DNA of 28,266 nucleotides from DATADF01 sp046263155 (GTDB taxonomy: Bacteria > Actinomycetota > CADDZG01 > WHSQ01). The stretch spans positions 1-28,266 of the forward strand of contig JBHELF010000086.1 in NCBI GenBank assembly GCA_046263155.1, in the 5' to 3' direction. A model generated the notes under the pieces. It was not told the DNA's origin, made no database searches, and saw nothing but the letters and a program-made list of their open reading frames with translations. Position 1 is the first letter of the stretch; each line of letters opens with the position of its first letter. This document shows, piece after piece, positions 1-7,338 of the stretch. The position numbers were made by a program, and so were the translations under genes.

Positions 1-27
1 GGGTTCTGCCCCATGCGGCTCTCCCTC

Positions 28-456
28 TTATCTCTCGCGGCCCAGGGTTTTTGCCCATTCGACGTCCTCTTTGATCGTCTGCTTGGTGAGTTCAGTGCTT
101 ATCGGGGTCGCCAGCTTCTTTCGCGCCCACAGAACGGCCCCAGCTCCGGACGCCAGCAACAGAACGGCCGTTGCGAGATCCGCCGCCCACACCTTCAGAA
201 AGGTATCGAAACCGTCGCGTGCGGCGAGGAGGATGAAGATCAAGGCGAAGAACCCAAACGCTGCGGCGGCACCAATGAGCGCGGCCCCCTTGATCTTGGT
301 GGCAATGGATTCTCCGAGCTCCTGCTTGGCGAGCTCGATCTCTTTGCGCACGAGGGTGGAGAGGTCTTCGGTGATCTCCTTCATCAATTGCCCGGCGGAC
401 TTGGATTCGTGCCCATCGCCGGCGTACGTCCTCGTATCCCGAATGTCGTCGCTCAT
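28..456 (-). CDS. Phage-holin-superfamily (PF07332-like) membrane protein
   Basis: The 142-residue protein has a charged N-terminal region of about 55 residues (SAGQLMKEITEDLSTLVRKE, then ELAKQELGES). Two hydrophobic segments follow, at about 57-79 and 93-111, and then a basic/acidic tail. This is the layout of the actinobacterial holin superfamily III proteins, small inner-membrane proteins encoded on many chromosomes. Despite the name, most are not linked to a prophage and their role is unknown. The start is ATG at 456, with a GGGAGG ribosome site a few bases upstream. It overlaps the stop of the yihY gene by four bases (ATGA), so the two are probably translationally coupled. No lysis gene or prophage is nearby, so a housekeeping envelope role is more likely than lysis. 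The family assignment rests on overall layout. Confidence 0.8.
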   Translation of the reverse strand: MSDDIRDTRTYAGDGHESKSAGQLMKEITEDLSTLVRKEIELAKQELGESIATKIKGAALIGAAAAFGFFALIFILLAARDGFDTFLKVWAADLATAVLLLASGAGAVLWARKKLATPISTELTKQTIKEDVEWAKTLGRER

Positions 457-1355
457 CTGCGTCCTCCCTTGCGCCCAGATATTGATTCTCTCCCTTCCGA
501 CGCCTCGGCAAGCACTCCGTTGAACTCGGCCGCCAGAAGGGTGATCTGACAGATGAGAAAGGCGGCCACGAGCAACCCCGCTGCCGCCGCCAGGGCGCCA
601 AAGGTTGCCTCGCGAGCCTGGCTTCCGCTCTCGAGGTAGATCGCTCCCACCTCCTTCAGGACCTCGAAAAGAGCAGCGGCCACGATCGCGCCGGGTAGCA
701 CGGCGCGCCAACTCTGCCTTGCCGCCGGGAGCAACTTGTAGGCGGAAGCGAAAAGCACGAGTCCCACGGCGAATCCCGCGGCATGTCCTAGCACGCGCGC
801 CGCGATCGAGTCGGTCCCGAAACCCAAGAGGCCCGCGGAGAAAGACGCCAACGCGCCCAGGCTCAGGGACAGCAGCGCGCATCCGCCGAGCAGCACGAGC
901 CAGCCCAGAGCCTTCAAACGCTTCTTGAGCCAGCCGGGTTCCTCGTCGATCGTTCCGAGGATCTTGTTCAACCCGTGCTGCAACGCGATGACGGCACCGG
1001 ATCCGGAATAAAGAGCGAGGACCAAACCCGTCGCGGCGAGCTCCTGACGGCGGCGGACGATGGCTTCGATCGCCGCCGGCTTCAGAACATCTCGGATCAT
1101 CGGGACCGCGTCCACACCCGCCGTGATGATGCTTCGCTGCAACTCCTCGTGCCCGCGTGTGACGTAGCCCAGGACCGCGGCGCCGAAGAGGAGAAGGGGG
1201 AAGATCGAAAAGAACGTGTAGTAGGTGAGAGCCGCAGCGTAGGTGCCGCCGTCGTCTTCCGAGAACGCTCTAAAAGTCCGGACTATGAGGTCGAGGGGGC
1301 GACTGCGGCGCCGTAGATCTGCGAACCAGAGCTTGATGCGGTCGACGGCTCCCAC
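453..1355 (-). CDS. YihY/BrkB family inner-membrane protein
   Basis: The 300-residue polytopic membrane protein opens with a cytoplasmic basic helix. The family's signature region follows: a DDGGTYAAALTYYTFFSIFP stretch at about residues 34-53, and further membrane spans near 55-64, 105-125, 148-175, 185-205, 218-230 and 252-275. The family was once called RNase BN but is now regarded as a membrane protein of unknown, possibly transport or lipid-linked, function. The GTG start at 1355 has no strong ribosome site. The C-terminal tail is basic and cytoplasmic. Its stop codon overlaps the start of the holin-superfamily gene, giving a two-gene membrane-protein operon that reads away from rpmB. 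Confidence 0.88.
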   Translation of the reverse strand: MGAVDRIKLWFADLRRRSRPLDLIVRTFRAFSEDDGGTYAAALTYYTFFSIFPLLLFGAAVLGYVTRGHEELQRSIITAGVDAVPMIRDVLKPAAIEAIVRRRQELAATGLVLALYSGSGAVIALQHGLNKILGTIDEEPGWLKKRLKALGWLVLLGGCALLSLSLGALASFSAGLLGFGTDSIAARVLGHAAGFAVGLVLFASAYKLLPAARQSWRAVLPGAIVAAALFEVLKEVGAIYLESGSQAREATFGALAAAAGLLVAAFLICQITLLAAEFNGVLAEASEGRESISGRKGGRR

Positions 1356-1415
1356 CGCGCGACGTTACCCGGAGCCGCGGAATGACGAACGTTTAGGACT
1401 TAGTTCGGGACCGGA

Positions 1416-1430
1416 CGGCTCTTAGAGCCG
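1416..1430. other. Short perfect hairpin in the 117-bp gap between rpmB and yihY
   Basis: CGGCTC-TTA-GAGCCG forms a 6-bp stem with a 3-base loop. It lies 43 bp past the rpmB stop in the direction of rpmB transcription. No T-run follows on either strand, so a role as a rho-independent terminator is only a suggestion. Nothing else is evident in this gap. Confidence 0.25.
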
Positions 1431-1472
1431 GGACTCGCCGACTCGGTGGTCGGCAGAGATGGATCGAGAAGG

Positions 1473-1664
1473 TCAGCCGGCGCGCGCGACCTTGTTGGCC
1501 TTAAGGCATTTTGTGCAGACGTTGAGATTCTTGGGCGCGCCGTTGACCATCGCTCGCATCTTCTGGATATTCGGATTCCAGCGACGGCGCGTGCGTCGAT
1601 GGGAGTGGGAGATGTTGTTCCCGAATCCCGGAGACTTACCGCAGATATCACAAACCGAAGCCAT
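1473..1664 (-). CDS. rpmB: 50S ribosomal protein L28, zinc-binding (C+) form
   Basis: The 63-residue protein begins MASVCDICGKSPGFGNN and carries the L28 core (SHSHRRTRRRWNPNIQ). Two Cys pairs (C5/C8 and C50/C53) match the zinc-ribbon form, as opposed to the Cys-less forms used under zinc limitation in some bacteria. L28 is a component of the large ribosomal subunit. The ATG at 1664 is chosen because conserved L28 sequence begins exactly there; the longer in-frame extension has no L28 similarity. It is divergent from recG across a 91-bp gap. The common rpmB – DAK-domain – recG order is broken here. Confidence 0.96.
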   Translation of the reverse strand: MASVCDICGKSPGFGNNISHSHRRTRRRWNPNIQKMRAMVNGAPKNLNVCTKCLKANKVARAG

Positions 1665-1719
1665 ATCGACCGAGCAGGCTACCAGAGCGGAATCCCCCGA
1701 CGAGCAAAAGGAGCAAAAA

Positions 1720-1739
1720 CACGGCGACCATGTGCCGTG
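1720..1739. promoter_or_regulatory. Inverted repeat in the rpmB/recG divergent intergenic region
   Basis: CACGGC and GCCGTG flank an 8-base loop in the 91-bp region between the two divergent starts. This region must carry promoters for both genes. On the plus strand the repeat lies about 16 bases before the recG GTG, close enough to affect the leader. I found no convincing -35/-10 pair. Function is speculative. Confidence 0.2.
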
Positions 1740-1755
1740 CAACTAGGGTTCAAAC

Positions 1756-3990
1756 GTGTCGCCGGAAACCGTTGCAGCACGACCGCGAGGGCTGGAGCTC
1801 TGGACGCCCCCCGGACGCGGAGTTCCTCTTTCCGGTCTCGGAGAGAAACGGTCGCGGCTCCTTGCCAAGCTTGGAATCGAGACCGTGCAGGACCTTCTGC
1901 AGCATTACCCCCGGTATCACGTAGACCGGACGCGCCTCAGCACCATTGCGGAGTTGGCCCGGCAGGCCGGCGAGGGCCAGGGCAAGGAAGTGCAGGTGCA
2001 CGCGAAGGTTCTCAGCCTCAGCCGTCCGGTAAAAACGCGCCCTCGCCCCGGCACGAAGGCCCGCAAGGTCATGATCCGCGGTCGGATCGGTGATGAGACG
2101 GGCACCATCGAGGTCACTTGGTTCAACCAAGAATGGGTAGCGCGCGCCCTGCCCGTGGGCACGGAAGCCTTCTTCTACGGCCGTCTCGGGACTTTCAGGG
2201 GGAAGCTCCAGATGCTCGCGCCGCGTTTCGAACCCGTTCGCACCGGTAAGGAGCCCTTCAACGTCGGCCGGATCATTCCCATCTATCCGGCGACCGCGGA
2301 ACTGACCAGCGACCAGATCCGGCGCGCCATCTGGGATGTTCTGAAAACCCACGGCCGCGTGGCAGATCCGATTCCCGACGAGATCTCTGGGGGACTGGGG
2401 CTCATGACGCGGGCGGAAGCCCTTCGGCTTATCCATTTCCCGGACGCGGTTGAGGACGTCCTCAAGGCCCGCGAGCGATTGGTCTTCGATGAGGTATTCA
2501 CCCTCCAGCTCGGACTTCTGTACCGAAAGCGCAAACTCGAGCGCACGGTTCAGGGCATCGCCCATCCCCCTCCGGGCGCCGATTCGCTGGCCGAGAGCTT
2601 CGTAGCCGCTCTACCTTTTGAGCTCACCCGCGCACAGCGGCGTGCCTGCGCGGAAGTCGCGTCGGATATGGCCCGGCCCTCGCCGATGCATCGCCTCCTC
2701 GAAGGAGAGGTGGGCTCCGGAAAAACCGTCGTCGCCCTTTACGCGTTCTTGATCGCGATCGCGGGCGGAGCTCAGGGAGCTTTCATGGCACCCACGGAGG
2801 TCCTCGCCGAACAGCATTACCTCACCTTGAACGAGCTGCTCGATCGCGCCTTCGGATCGGCCGAGGCTCGGAATCTATTCACTGCGGTGTCGCGACGCCC
2901 GGTGGTCCGAATCCTGACCGGCTCGACTGCCGCGGCTCAACGAGAAGCCATTCTGAAAGAGGTGGCCTCCGGCGATGTCGATCTCCTCGTCGGCACGCAC
3001 GCTTTGATCCAAAGCACGGTCGATTTCAAACATCTCGGCCTCGCCGTCGTCGACGAGCAACATCGTTTCGGAGTCGAACAACGTCGCCGCCTGCGAGGGA
3101 AGGGGGTTGCCGTACCCGACGTCCTCGTGATGACCGCGACGCCGATCCCTCGAACTCTCGCCGTCACCATCTATGGAGACCTCGACCTCTCGATCCTGGA
3201 TGAACTGCCCAAGGGGCGTCTCCCGGTCACAACACGCATCGTGCAGGGAGACTCGGGACGCAAGGACGCGTACGAGCTGATTCGCAGCCAGGTGAGTCAG
3301 GGCCGGCAGGCGTTCATCGTCTACGCCTTGCGAGACGAATCGAGCAAGATCGAGGTTCGCAACGCGAAGGCCGAGGCCAAACGGCTGGCCGCGGAGATCT
3401 TTCCGGAACTCGAGATCGGCCTGGTGCACGGCGACATGAAGAGCGACCAAAAGGAACGCGCCATGACCGAGTTTCGCGATGGTGTATCGCAGGTGCTCGT
3501 CGCCACAACGGTGATCGAGGTGGGAGTGGACGTACCGAACGCCACGGTGATGCTTATCGACAACGCGGAGCGATTCGGCCTGGCTCAACTCCACCAGCTG
3601 CGGGGACGCATCGGCCGCGGCAGCCACGCATCCCACTGTTTGCTCGCGACTGACGTAGACCTGAGCCGGGCCGCCGACGACCCATCGGTCACGCCCGTCG
3701 CCGAACGCCTGCAGGCACTCGTCCGCTCGCAGGATGGGTTCGAGCTGGCAGAGACCGATCTCCGTCAACGCGGTGAAGGACAACTGTTCGGAACGCGGCA
3801 GTCGGGCATGCCCCAGCTGAAGATCACCCGCGTACTGCAGCATCAGAACATCATTAAAAAAGGAAGGGAGCTGGCCGCACAGCTCCTCGACGGGGATCCC
3901 GAGCTCACGGAGTACGACCACGAACCGCTGGCCCGAGAGATGCGGGCCCGGTTCCCCGAGAACGCTCTGGAGGTCGTGCACTCAGGCTGA
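1756..3990 (+). CDS. recG: ATP-dependent DNA helicase RecG
   Basis: The 744-residue protein is full length for RecG, which remodels stalled replication forks and branch-migrates Holliday junctions. The N-terminal wedge/OB domain covers about residues 20-170 and includes RGRIGDETGTIEVTWFN. The helicase core follows: Walker A in EGEVGSGKT near 316-324, the DEQH box in VVDEQHRFG near 431, and MTATPIPRT. Next come HGDMKSDQKE, VATTVIEVGVDVPNA and the QLRGRIGRG motif VI. The C-terminal region has the RecG-specific LRQRGEGQLFGTRQSG. The GTG start has AGGG seven bases upstream. It heads a recG-rsmD-coaD cluster common in Gram-positive bacteria. Confidence 0.97.
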   Translation: MSPETVAARPRGLELWTPPGRGVPLSGLGEKRSRLLAKLGIETVQDLLQHYPRYHVDRTRLSTIAELARQAGEGQGKEVQVHAKVLSLSRPVKTRPRPGTKARKVMIRGRIGDETGTIEVTWFNQEWVARALPVGTEAFFYGRLGTFRGKLQMLAPRFEPVRTGKEPFNVGRIIPIYPATAELTSDQIRRAIWDVLKTHGRVADPIPDEISGGLGLMTRAEALRLIHFPDAVEDVLKARERLVFDEVFTLQLGLLYRKRKLERTVQGIAHPPPGADSLAESFVAALPFELTRAQRRACAEVASDMARPSPMHRLLEGEVGSGKTVVALYAFLIAIAGGAQGAFMAPTEVLAEQHYLTLNELLDRAFGSAEARNLFTAVSRRPVVRILTGSTAAAQREAILKEVASGDVDLLVGTHALIQSTVDFKHLGLAVVDEQHRFGVEQRRRLRGKGVAVPDVLVMTATPIPRTLAVTIYGDLDLSILDELPKGRLPVTTRIVQGDSGRKDAYELIRSQVSQGRQAFIVYALRDESSKIEVRNAKAEAKRLAAEIFPELEIGLVHGDMKSDQKERAMTEFRDGVSQVLVATTVIEVGVDVPNATVMLIDNAERFGLAQLHQLRGRIGRGSHASHCLLATDVDLSRAADDPSVTPVAERLQALVRSQDGFELAETDLRQRGEGQLFGTRQSGMPQLKITRVLQHQNIIKKGRELAAQLLDGDPELTEYDHEPLAREMRARFPENALEVVHSG

Positions 3991-4002
3991 GGCATGAGGG
4001 TT

Positions 4003-4018
4003 TTATAGGCTTATAGGC
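4003..4018 (+). repeat. Tandem 8-bp duplication immediately before rsmD
   Basis: TTATAGGC occurs twice in tandem and ends directly against the rsmD GTG. It occupies most of the 28-bp recG-rsmD gap. It looks like a small slippage duplication; the AGGC could act as a weak ribosome-binding element. Confidence 0.6.
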
Positions 4019-4567
4019 GTGAGAGTTATCGCCGGCAAGGCAAAGGGCCATCGACTCAAGACGCCCACGACCGGGACCCGCCCCATGACCGATCGGATCA
4101 AGGAGGCGGTGTTTTCCGCATTAGGCGAGGTCGACGGAATGAAGGTTCTCGATCTTTATGCGGGCTCGGGATCTCTCGGTCTGGAGGCGCTATCGCGAGG
4201 AGCGAGGAAGGCGACGTTCGTCGAGAACGCTCGGGACGCCATCACCAAGCTCGAACAGAACATCTCGACCACTGGGCTATCGAGGCAGTCGAAGGTCGTA
4301 TGGGCCGACGTTCGTCACACGCTTTCGAGAGGGTCCAAGGACAGAGTCGACCTGATTTTCCTGGATCCCCCATACACCACGCCGAAGGAGGCGGTGGCCG
4401 CCGATCTCGAGTCCATCGTCACCGGAGGGTTCCTGGCCGACGAGGGTCGCATCATCGTGCATCGTCCCGCAAAGGAGAGCAAACTGCGGCCCCTGGGGCT
4501 GCGCCTTCTCTGGGACAAGGAGTACGGGCAGTCAAAGATCCTCGTCTTCGGGCACGAAGAGGAGTAG
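4019..4567 (+). CDS. rsmD: 16S rRNA (guanine(966)-N2)-methyltransferase RsmD
   Basis: The 182-residue Rossmann-fold methyltransferase starts MRVIAGKAKGHRLKTP, the standard RsmD N-terminus. It has the SAM-binding motif DLYAGSGSLGLEALSRGA at about 45-62 and the catalytic LDPPY motif at 115-119. The family uses SAM to methylate G966 (E. coli numbering) of 16S rRNA. The start is GTG. The stop codon TAG directly abuts the coaD TTG start, so the two are almost certainly co-translated. Confidence 0.95.
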   Translation: MRVIAGKAKGHRLKTPTTGTRPMTDRIKEAVFSALGEVDGMKVLDLYAGSGSLGLEALSRGARKATFVENARDAITKLEQNISTTGLSRQSKVVWADVRHTLSRGSKDRVDLIFLDPPYTTPKEAVAADLESIVTGGFLADEGRIIVHRPAKESKLRPLGLRLLWDKEYGQSKILVFGHEEE

Positions 4568-5047
4568 TTGACTACAGCCCTTTGTCCGGGATCCTTCGAC
4601 CCCCCCACGAACGGACACGTGGACGTGATCGAGCGGACCTCCCGGCACTTCGAACGAGTCATCGTCGCCGTCATCGCGAATCCGTCGAAGCAATCGCTCT
4701 TTTCCATCGAGGAGCGCACGGAGATGCTCGGCGATGCGCTGGCACACGTCGATCAGTTGGAGATAGCGTCATTCGACGGATTGCTGGTCGACTTCGCGCA
4801 AGCTCACGGGGCAGAGGTGATCGTGAAGGGGCTCCGGGCTGTCTCGGACTTTGAGTACGAGCTGCAGATGGCACAGATGAATACGGCCCTTACGGGGATC
4901 GACACTTTTTTTCTGACCGCCCAGCCCGAGTTCGCCTTTCTCTCGTCCAGTCTCGTAAAAGAGGTCGCCCGCTACGGAGGCTCCATCGACGGACTCGTGC
5001 CCGAGGGCGTCCGGAAAGCCCTCGCCGAGCGCTTTCCCCAGGGCTGA
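4568..5047 (+). CDS. coaD: Phosphopantetheine adenylyltransferase
   Basis: The 159-residue enzyme transfers AMP from ATP to 4'-phosphopantetheine, the penultimate step of coenzyme A synthesis. The nucleotidyltransferase motif is CPGSFDPPTNGH at residues 6-17 (T/HxGH). The second ATP-contact motif is FLSSSLVKEVARYGG at about 125-138, corresponding to the family's ISSTxxR region. The start is TTG directly after the rsmD stop, with GAGGAG about four bases upstream and lying within the end of rsmD. Length and motifs are normal for the family. Confidence 0.96.
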   Translation: MTTALCPGSFDPPTNGHVDVIERTSRHFERVIVAVIANPSKQSLFSIEERTEMLGDALAHVDQLEIASFDGLLVDFAQAHGAEVIVKGLRAVSDFEYELQMAQMNTALTGIDTFFLTAQPEFAFLSSSLVKEVARYGGSIDGLVPEGVRKALAERFPQG

Positions 5048-5097
5048 GGGTCGGTTTTCCCCCTCGGGGAGCGCTCGTCGTGGCATCCTTGAGGGGT

Positions 5098-5121
5098 CGG
5101 GAGCCCGAATGCCGGCTCCCG
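5098..5121 (+). terminator. Hairpin after coaD, before the SepIVA-like gene
   Basis: CGGGAGCC and GGCTCCCG form an 8-bp perfect stem with an 8-base loop in the 114-bp gap. A smaller TCCCC/GGGGA hairpin lies closer to the coaD stop at 5058-5070. There is no T-tract, so intrinsic termination is uncertain; such U-less hairpins are common between actinobacterial operons. Confidence 0.3.
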
Positions 5122-5161
5122 CAAAGGTGTTAATCGAACGTTTGCCAAGCGAGGTGTCGTG

Positions 5162-5692
5162 ATGGACCTGATCGAACGAATCGACGAGATGCAGGTATTG
5201 GTCGAGGAGGCCAAATCCGTCCCTCTTTCGTCGAGTGCCGTGATCAACCGCGAGGAATTCCTCGAGTTGCTCGCCCAGTTGAAGGACGAGGTACCGGAGG
5301 AGATCAGGCAGGCGCGGTGGATGGCCCGCGACCGTGACGAGCTGCTGGCGCGTGCCCATAAAGAAGCGGAACGGATCATTTCCGAAGCACGCGAGCAACG
5401 CGATCGACTCCTGTCGCGCACGGAGATCTATCAGGCGGCGCAACGCGAGGCCGAACGGATTCTGGAGGAAGCGCGCGACAGGGGAACTCGGATCCAGCAC
5501 GAGGCCGAGGACTACGTGGACCAGAAGCTCGCCGCGTTCGAGATCCTGCTGAACAAGACGCTCGCCACCGTCCATAGGGGGCGCGAGCAATTGCGCGGGC
5601 AGAGAAGCGTCGGCGCGGTCACGCCCGAGCCCGAGCCGGGGCAGGGCTTCGATGGGTCCCTCGAATCCGCCGAACTTCCCGAACCGGTTTAA
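5162..5692 (+). CDS. SepIVA/DivIVA-like septum coiled-coil protein (Rv2927c-type)
   Basis: The 176-residue protein is mostly charged coiled coil. Its two ends match, from memory, the mycobacterial Rv2927c/SepIVA protein, a DivIVA-domain factor of septation and envelope growth. The N-terminus has a helix with EMQVLVEEAKSVPLSSSAV and then LELLAQLKDEVPEEI. The C-terminus has YVDQKLAAFEILLNKTL followed by HRGREQLR. The middle coil (EAERIISEAREQRDRLL, EAERILEEARD) is much shorter than in mycobacteria, where the protein is about 245 residues. Some pipelines would call it an F0F1 subunit-b-like protein because of the coil. ATG 5162 is preferred over GTG 5159 because the GCGAGGTG ribosome site is spaced better. 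The position between coaD and DUF177 supports the family call. Confidence 0.78.
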   Translation: MDLIERIDEMQVLVEEAKSVPLSSSAVINREEFLELLAQLKDEVPEEIRQARWMARDRDELLARAHKEAERIISEAREQRDRLLSRTEIYQAAQREAERILEEARDRGTRIQHEAEDYVDQKLAAFEILLNKTLATVHRGREQLRGQRSVGAVTPEPEPGQGFDGSLESAELPEPV

Positions 5693-5749
5693 GTCCATTT
5701 GGGCAGCCACCCACCCGCCCAACAAACCGGCCACTAGCCCGACTCCATA

Positions 5750-5772
5750 GACGCGCGCCGGCGCCGCGCGTC
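5750..5772. other. GC-rich hairpin in the 201-bp gap before DUF177
   Basis: GACGCGCG and CGCGCGTC pair perfectly around a 7-base loop, 57 bp after the SepIVA-like stop. It could be a U-less terminator or a leader structure. This is the longest non-coding stretch in the window. Apart from this hairpin and the weak -10 candidate reported separately, I see nothing in it. Confidence 0.3.
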
Positions 5773-5812
5773 CAAGCGGATTTCCAGATGCTGGGAAAAC
5801 CGGGCCGTACGC

Positions 5813-5818
5813 TATTCT
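5813..5818 (+). promoter_or_regulatory. Possible -10 box for the DUF177-rpmF-rnc operon
   Basis: TATTCT sits in an otherwise GC-rich gap, about 75 bp before the DUF177 GTG and after the hairpin. No matching -35 is visible at 16-18 bp spacing, so this is only a weak candidate. Confidence 0.2.
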
Positions 5819-5893
5819 TACGGGCCGGCGCAGACTGGGGCGGGGCACTCGTCCCCGCCGGGCAGTCGATCCCTTCGATCACAGGTTGTTCGC

Positions 5894-6415
5894 GTGTCAG
5901 ATGAATTCAAGCTTTCAGTTGCCGAGATCCTCGGGCGCCCGGCCGCCTACAGGGAGGTCGAACTGCGCGCTCCGATCGGCGGGGTCGAATCCGCCGTAGC
6001 CCGACTTGCTGAGGATCCGATCTCGGCGCGGCTGCGGCTGGAGGCGGTCGTCGAGGGCATTCTGGTGACGGGAGGCGTCCAGGCCGGGCTCAGGCTGGAG
6101 TGTGCTCGCTGCCTGAAGGATTTCAAGTCGGATATCGCCGTTGAGGTCTGTGATCTGTATGCCGCGGCAGGGTCATCCGAGGACGCGTATCGGCTCAGCG
6201 GGACCGACCTCAATCTGGAGCCTTTACTGCGTGATGTGTTGGGCCTCGCGCTTCCTTTCAACCCGCTGTGCCGTCCCGACTGCAAAGGTCTCTGCGCCCA
6301 GTGCGGCAAGGATCTGAACGCGGGTCCGTGCGACTGCAAAACCGATGAACGCGATCCGCGCTGGGACGCGCTGGACGCGGTGGCCGAGCGGCTGCGGGCC
6401 GACACTTCAGCCTGA
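5894..6415 (+). CDS. DUF177/YceD-family protein
   Basis: The 173-residue protein has the DUF177 layout: an N-terminal beta region, LRLECARCLKDF at about 67-78 (C70, C73), and a Cys-rich segment CRPDCKGLCAQCG near 126-138 followed by CDC at 146-148. The eight Cys suggest metal binding. The family sits next to rpmF in most bacteria and, from work in E. coli and plants, is linked to 23S rRNA accumulation and large-subunit assembly. The biochemical role is unresolved. The start is GTG with only a weak upstream CAGG. It lies 19 bp from rpmF. Confidence 0.93.
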   Translation: MSDEFKLSVAEILGRPAAYREVELRAPIGGVESAVARLAEDPISARLRLEAVVEGILVTGGVQAGLRLECARCLKDFKSDIAVEVCDLYAAAGSSEDAYRLSGTDLNLEPLLRDVLGLALPFNPLCRPDCKGLCAQCGKDLNAGPCDCKTDERDPRWDALDAVAERLRADTSA

Positions 6416-6434
6416 GAGCGAGGAGGACCCTTCA

Positions 6435-6611
6435 ATGGCCGTACCCAAGCGTCGCAAGACCAGGTCGAAGATGAGAATGCGGCGCGCCCATTGGCGCGTA
6501 GACGCGCCGACTTACTCGGCGTGTCCTCACTGTCGCCAACCCAAGCTTCCGCACCGGGTCTGCCCGAATTGCGGCTACTACGCGGGACGTCAGGCTGTCG
6601 AGACCGAGTAA
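6435..6611 (+). CDS. rpmF: 50S ribosomal protein L32, zinc-binding form
   Basis: The 58-residue protein opens MAVPKRRKTRSKMRMRRAHW, typical of L32. The zinc ribbon is CPHC (30-33) and CPNC (43-46). L32 is part of the large ribosomal subunit near the tunnel/P-site region. The ATG at 6435 is fixed by the conserved MAVPKRR start and an AGGAGG ribosome site about eight bases upstream. Both L28 and L32 in this window are the Cys-containing forms. Confidence 0.97.
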   Translation: MAVPKRRKTRSKMRMRRAHWRVDAPTYSACPHCRQPKLPHRVCPNCGYYAGRQAVETE

Positions 6612-6639
6612 GGATCGGTCGGGGCTGACGCGCCTCGGA

Positions 6640-7338
6640 GTGCCGTCCGGCGGAGGAGCGATCTACGACCTCGCGCTGACACACCGCTCCTCTGCGTTCG
6701 AGGAGGAGATGGGGCCGGGAGAGCACAACGAACGCCTGGAGCTGCTGGGCGACTCCATCCTCGGGGCCGTTGTCACCGACCTGGCCTACCGGCGCTGGCC
6801 TGAGATGACGGAGGGAGAGTTGGCGCGGCTGCGCGCGACCGTGGTCAATACGGGCGCTCTCGCATCCGTCGCCGAGAGCTTGGACCTCGGCGCTCACGTT
6901 CGCCTCGGCAAGGGCGAGGAGGCGGCGGGTGGTCGCGACAAGCCGAAGCTTCTCGCCAACGTGTTCGAGGCCCTCGTGGGGGCCGTCTATTTGGACCGTG
7001 GATTTGCGGCGACCTACGAGGCTCTCGAATCTATATTCGTCGATCTCCTGGATTCTTTCGTGGAGCAGGGCACCCGGGTCGACACAAAGACCGTGCTCCA
7101 GGCCCGCTCGGTCGCGGCAGGCCGCGACCGGCCGACATACCAGGTATTCGAATCGGGCCCGCAACATCGCCGTTCCTTCACCGCGACCGTCTATGTGCAC
7201 GGCGAGCCCCTCGGCACGGGGGACGGCAGTTCGAAGAAGGAAGCCGAGCAGAACGCTGCGCGCGACGCGTTGCTCCGTCTCGATAGCGCAGCGGATCCCC
7301 TAAAGGAAAAGGACGGTCACGGTGCCCGAGCTTCCTGA
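6640..7338 (+). CDS. rnc: Ribonuclease III
   Basis: The 232-residue protein (counted from GTG 6640) cleaves double-stranded RNA during rRNA and mRNA processing. The signature is HNERLELLGDSILG at residues 29-42, where E34 and D38 are metal ligands. The second site is ANVFEALVGAVYLD, with E110. The dsRNA-binding domain starts near DTKTVLQARS (148) and includes GDGSSKKEAEQNAARDALL. The GTG leaves only 12 residues before ALTHRS, fewer than usual. The frame stays open upstream with LTRLGV, which would suit helix 1, and a CTG at 6625 has AAGGA ten bases before it, so the true start may be there. The 3' end overlaps mutM by 17 bp. Confidence 0.94.
   Translation: MPSGGGAIYDLALTHRSSAFEEEMGPGEHNERLELLGDSILGAVVTDLAYRRWPEMTEGELARLRATVVNTGALASVAESLDLGAHVRLGKGEEAAGGRDKPKLLANVFEALVGAVYLDRGFAATYEALESIFVDLLDSFVEQGTRVDTKTVLQARSVAAGRDRPTYQVFESGPQHRRSFTATVYVHGEPLGTGDGSSKKEAEQNAARDALLRLDSAADPLKEKDGHGARAS

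Noticed and set aside
28..456. Possible prophage remnant because of the holin-type gene.
   Set aside because: There are no endolysin, tail, capsid or integrase genes; chromosomal members of this holin superfamily are widespread in actinobacteria.
2875..3981. A 368-codon minus-strand open frame opposite recG.
   Set aside because: Composition and content mirror the recG codons; no motifs, ribosome site or context support it.
4769..5848. A 359-codon minus-strand open frame opposite coaD and the SepIVA-like gene.
   Set aside because: It is antisense to two well-supported genes, shows no family features, and such frames are common in GC-rich DNA.
6950..6990. Asn in place of an active-site Asp in RNase III (ANVFEA).
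   Set aside because: Asn at this position occurs in many functional bacterial RNase III sequences, so it is not evidence of inactivation.
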